From: an uncultured Candidatus Melainabacteria bacterium
Lineage (GTDB): Bacteria > Cyanobacteriota > Vampirovibrionia > Gastranaerophilales > Gastranaerophilaceae
NCBI GenBank assembly: GCA_937898445.1
Contig: CALEJY010000257.1
Coordinates: 1 to 6,571 of the forward strand
Reading direction: 5' to 3'
DNA length: 6,571 nt
Positions within the stretch are counted from its first letter, which is position 1. The number at the start of each line of letters is the position of its first letter. Below are positions 4,321 to 6,571 of this stretch, piece after piece. A program made the position numbers and the translations under genes. The notes below the pieces were generated by a model that was given only the letters and a program-made list of their open reading frames with translations, searched no databases and was not told the DNA's origin.

Positions 4321-5769
4321 ATGGTTAAAGTTGCAATAATTATGCCTGTGTATAATGGGGGTGAATATTTAGATACATCTATTCAATCCGTTCTCAACCA
4401 GTCTTACAAAGATTTTCAACTAATTTGTGTTAATGATAGTTCAACTGATAATTCCTTAGAAATTCTTAATAAGTATGCCTCTATTGATAATAGAGTTGTT
4501 CCTGTGACTAAAGAAAATGCCGGTCCAGGTTTGGCTTTAAATTATGGAATAAAAAATTCCCAAAGCGAATATCTTTGCTTTTTAGATCAAGATGACAAAT
4601 ATGCTCCTGATTATCTTGAAAAAATGGTTGCAATGATAGAAAATACAAATCTTGATATGTGTATGTGTAATGCGTATTTTTGGCAAAATGATGATTGCTT
4701 AAAAGTGATTTATGAAGAGTTGGAATCAGATATAATTTCTATAAATACTCCTAAAAAGAAAAAACTATTTTATGGAAGTAATTATCCACAGTGGACAAAA
4801 ATTGTAAAAAGAAGCTTTTGGGAGAAAAATAAAATTAGTTTTCCTGATTTTAGTAATAAAGCACATGATGTTCCAGTGCATTATGAATTAATCGCAATGT
4901 GCGAAAAAGTTGGTTACGTCAGAGATTGTATTTATTTTCACAGAGTTCATGATGAACAGATTTCGCATAATATAAGTGAAAGTTATTATTACAGTGTTTC
5001 TGCTAAAAACATTCTTGAATGGTTGAGTTCACTTGGTTTGAATTATTTTCAACGAATGGAAAAATTAAGATTTTTCAAATATTTGATAAGATTGTCTGCA
5101 CGTTCTGCAAAGAATATTCGTGTATTTGACGAGTTATATGCAATTATAGATAAATACTATAGTTTTTATGATTTGCAAAGTTTGAAAAGATATATTGCAA
5201 AACAAAAGAAGAAGTTTATGCAGTTCAAACATTTATTGCTGGAAAAAGTAAATCTTGAGAATGTCGGCAAGAATACTTATTGTGCCAAGCAGCCATTTGT
5301 TGCAAGTCCGAAAACTACAATTGGGAAATTCGTTTCTATTGGAGAGAATGTAAGAATTGGACATGGAGAACATCCTTTGGGGTATTTGTCTACAAGTCCA
5401 TATTTTTATTATGACAATTTAGGTTGGAAGTTGTTGGATACAAAAAGTCATAATGAATTTTGGGATTATGCTCCTGTACATATAGGTAATGATGTTTGGA
5501 TTGGTGACAATGTAAGTATAAAAAATGGGGTTACAATTGGAGATGGTGCAGTTGTTGGTTTGGGAGCAGTTGTAACTAAAGATGTTCCTCCTTATGCGAT
5601 TGTCGTTGGAGTACCTGCAAAAGTTATCAAATATCGTTTTTCAGATGAGGTAATTTCAAAACTTTTGGAATTAAAATGGTGGGATTTGGATGATGATGTG
5701 ATTAGAAAAATTCCGTATGATAATATCGAGAAGGCGATTGAGTATATTAAAACAGTTAAAAACACTTAG
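4321..5769 (+). CDS. Bifunctional family-2 glycosyltransferase / CatB-like O-acyltransferase
   Basis: This 482-residue fusion is probably cytoplasmic and works on a surface glycan precursor. Residues 1 to about 215 form a GT-A glycosyltransferase of family 2: VAIIMPVYNGGEYL (4-17), VNDSSTDNS (37-45), the ENAGPG substrate loop (65-70) and the DXD-type metal site DQDD (89-92). A helical linker (about 225-312) follows. Residues 313-440 form a left-handed beta-helix of hexapeptide repeats (IGKFVSIGENVRIG, IGNDVWIGDNVSI, IGDGAVVGLGAVV), ending in VPAKVIKYRF and LKWWD, as in CatB-like acetyl-CoA O-acetyltransferases. H348 or H351 in GHGEHPL is the likely catalytic histidine. ATG at 4321 is preferred to the in-frame TTG at 4312, because AAAGGAGG (4303-4310) lies 10 nt before ATG but only 1 nt before TTG. 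A transfer-plus-acetylation role in capsule, O-antigen or protein glycosylation is inferred. The stop overlaps the convergent SMR-like gene by 4 bp. Confidence 0.88.
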   Translation: MVKVAIIMPVYNGGEYLDTSIQSVLNQSYKDFQLICVNDSSTDNSLEILNKYASIDNRVVPVTKENAGPGLALNYGIKNSQSEYLCFLDQDDKYAPDYLEKMVAMIENTNLDMCMCNAYFWQNDDCLKVIYEELESDIISINTPKKKKLFYGSNYPQWTKIVKRSFWEKNKISFPDFSNKAHDVPVHYELIAMCEKVGYVRDCIYFHRVHDEQISHNISESYYYSVSAKNILEWLSSLGLNYFQRMEKLRFFKYLIRLSARSAKNIRVFDELYAIIDKYYSFYDLQSLKRYIAKQKKKFMQFKHLLLEKVNLENVGKNTYCAKQPFVASPKTTIGKFVSIGENVRIGHGEHPLGYLSTSPYFYYDNLGWKLLDTKSHNEFWDYAPVHIGNDVWIGDNVSIKNGVTIGDGAVVGLGAVVTKDVPPYAIVVGVPAKVIKYRFSDEVISKLLELKWWDLDDDVIRKIPYDNIEKAIEYIKTVKNT

Positions 5770-6038
5770 CTTGCAAGTCTTAATCCAATTGTACCTAAGA
5801 CAATTAGCAAAATAGAGATAACTTTTAGAGTGCTAATGCTTTCGTGAAGGAAAATAATTCCGATTACGCTGATTAATAATATTCCTAATGCTCCCCAAAT
5901 TGCGTATGCAACGCTCATTTCAATTGTTCTTAGTGCATAAGATAAAATGCATATTGTAGAAACAAAAGATTTTGAGCTTGAGGCTAATAATCCTTTTATA
6001 AATGCATTTATTAAATCTATTAAAAAAGCAACAAGCAA
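5766..6038 (-). CDS. SMR-family (EmrE-like) transporter, degenerate N-terminus
   Basis: Residues 34-90 are a clear small multidrug resistance C-terminal half: YALRTIEMSVAYAIWGALG (34-52), with the Y and W of the substrate chamber at Y45 and W48, then two more membrane helices and a GLRLAS end. SMR proteins are four-helix dimeric proton/drug or guanidinium antiporters of about 105-110 residues. Here the first half does not fit. TM1 has D8 where the essential glutamate (EmrE E14) would be expected, and the TM2 region between SSKSF and LSYAL is about a dozen residues shorter than in EmrE. The best available start is TTG at 6038, with no ribosome binding site. The frame is open further upstream to a stop at 6075-6077, without ATG. 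It is probably a decaying gene or a non-functional variant. It is convergent with the glycosyltransferase gene, sharing TTAG (5766-5769). Confidence 0.55.
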   Translation of the reverse strand: MLVAFLIDLINAFIKGLLASSSKSFVSTICILSYALRTIEMSVAYAIWGALGILLISVIGIIFLHESISTLKVISILLIVLGTIGLRLAS

Positions 6039-6083
6039 TGTGTTTTCTATGTTTGTTTGCTTTATAAAAGGGGATTAAATAAT

Positions 6084-6569
6084 TTATGATTTTTTTTCAG
6101 CCATTTTTGTTGCAATAACATTACCTAAGTAAACTCCAACAATATTCCCTGCGATTACAGAGGTGGTCAATACGGAAAGAACTCCGGCACCACATTTAAA
6201 GCTTTGGAATTTTTCAAGAGCTTTTATTGAATTTTCTTTAATTTTTGGCTGAATTTCTGGAACAGATTTTTTAAAAAAGTCTGTATTTTCAATATTTTCT
6301 AAGTTATGCGAAATTCCTTGCTTCAACTCATCTTTCGTGAATATATTTGTCCATTTTTTCGCAGGTTCAATAAATTTATCATTTTTTAAATTTGCAATTG
6401 CTGCTGCGCAAGATTCTGTTAAAACCTTCCCTTTTTCAATTGTATTATTAACAAGATGTCTAATAGCTTCGCAAGCTGTATAATATAGTGCAAGATAAGT
6501 AGAATTTATCATAAGTTCTTGTTTGACTAAGAAATTTTTCTTCTTGGGTGCCAATTTTTTATCAGTCAT
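6084..6569 (-). CDS. Unrecognised protein with C-terminal membrane segment
   Basis: The 161-residue product is not a family I recognise. It has a basic N-terminus (KKLAPKKKNF), a mostly helical middle with scattered charges (about 18-122), and a glycine- and alanine-containing hydrophobic stretch at about 127-154 (GAGVLSVLTTSVIAGNIVG). It then ends in KMAEKKS. It could be tail-anchored with the bulk in the cytoplasm. The ATG at 6569 lies 2 bases from the window edge, so the true start and its ribosome binding site may be outside. The codon pattern and composition are host-like. It reads in the same direction as the SMR-like gene, which follows after 45 bp, so a common transcript is possible. 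Confidence 0.55.
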   Translation of the reverse strand: MTDKKLAPKKKNFLVKQELMINSTYLALYYTACEAIRHLVNNTIEKGKVLTESCAAAIANLKNDKFIEPAKKWTNIFTKDELKQGISHNLENIENTDFFKKSVPEIQPKIKENSIKALEKFQSFKCGAGVLSVLTTSVIAGNIVGVYLGNVIATKMAEKKS

Positions 6570-6571
6570 TA

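Overview
The window looks like chromosomal DNA of an AT-rich uncultured gut-type bacterium carrying part of a decayed prophage. The best taxonomic guess is Gastranaerophilales (Vampirovibrionia/Melainabacteria). It rests on the pseudopilin at 3517-4197, with its GFTLAEVLITLGIIG start, a NG..PN..GKDVF motif and a DYPW end, and on the host-like base composition of about 30% GC. No rRNA or marker gene is present, so this is an inference from protein style, not a proof.

Region 1 (1 to about 2985) is prophage remnant, read mostly on the minus strand. It holds a MuF (SPP1 gp7-like) minor head protein whose C-terminus is a papain-fold Tox-PL-type toxin or deamidase domain, and a frameshifted DUF2213 phage head-region protein. 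A partial frame follows at the left edge. The MuF gene has lost a convincing start. A portal gene would be expected upstream of it, but a host-like XRE regulator sits there instead. The two phage-core pieces are roughly 42-52% GC by hand counts.

Region 2 (585 to about 1620) is an AT-rich insert between the phage-core pieces. It holds the last third of the toxin domain, an opposite-strand 101-codon gene that is a candidate immunity gene with its own promoter, and a compact locus at 619-895. In that locus a minus-strand 32-codon hydrophobic peptide has a promoter, a strong Shine-Dalgarno and a perfect hairpin terminator. A near-consensus plus-strand promoter fires back through it and would make an RNA of about 110 nt ending at a 15-bp hairpin. 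This is the architecture of a prophage-borne type I toxin-antitoxin module (hydrophobic toxin plus overlapping antisense RNA), and I recognise no known family. It is the most interesting element in the window.

Region 3 (3018-6571) is host-like. It holds a divergent pair, an XRE regulator and a type IV pseudopilin, sharing an intergenic region rich in GTAAA/TTTAC half-sites. Next is a glycosyltransferase fused to a left-handed beta-helix O-acyltransferase, with its own promoter. A degenerate-looking small multidrug resistance (SMR) protein runs convergently into it with a 4-bp overlap. At the right edge is an unrecognised protein with a C-terminal membrane segment. These are probably single-gene or short transcription units. 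No tRNA, rRNA, CRISPR array, insertion sequence or integrase is visible.
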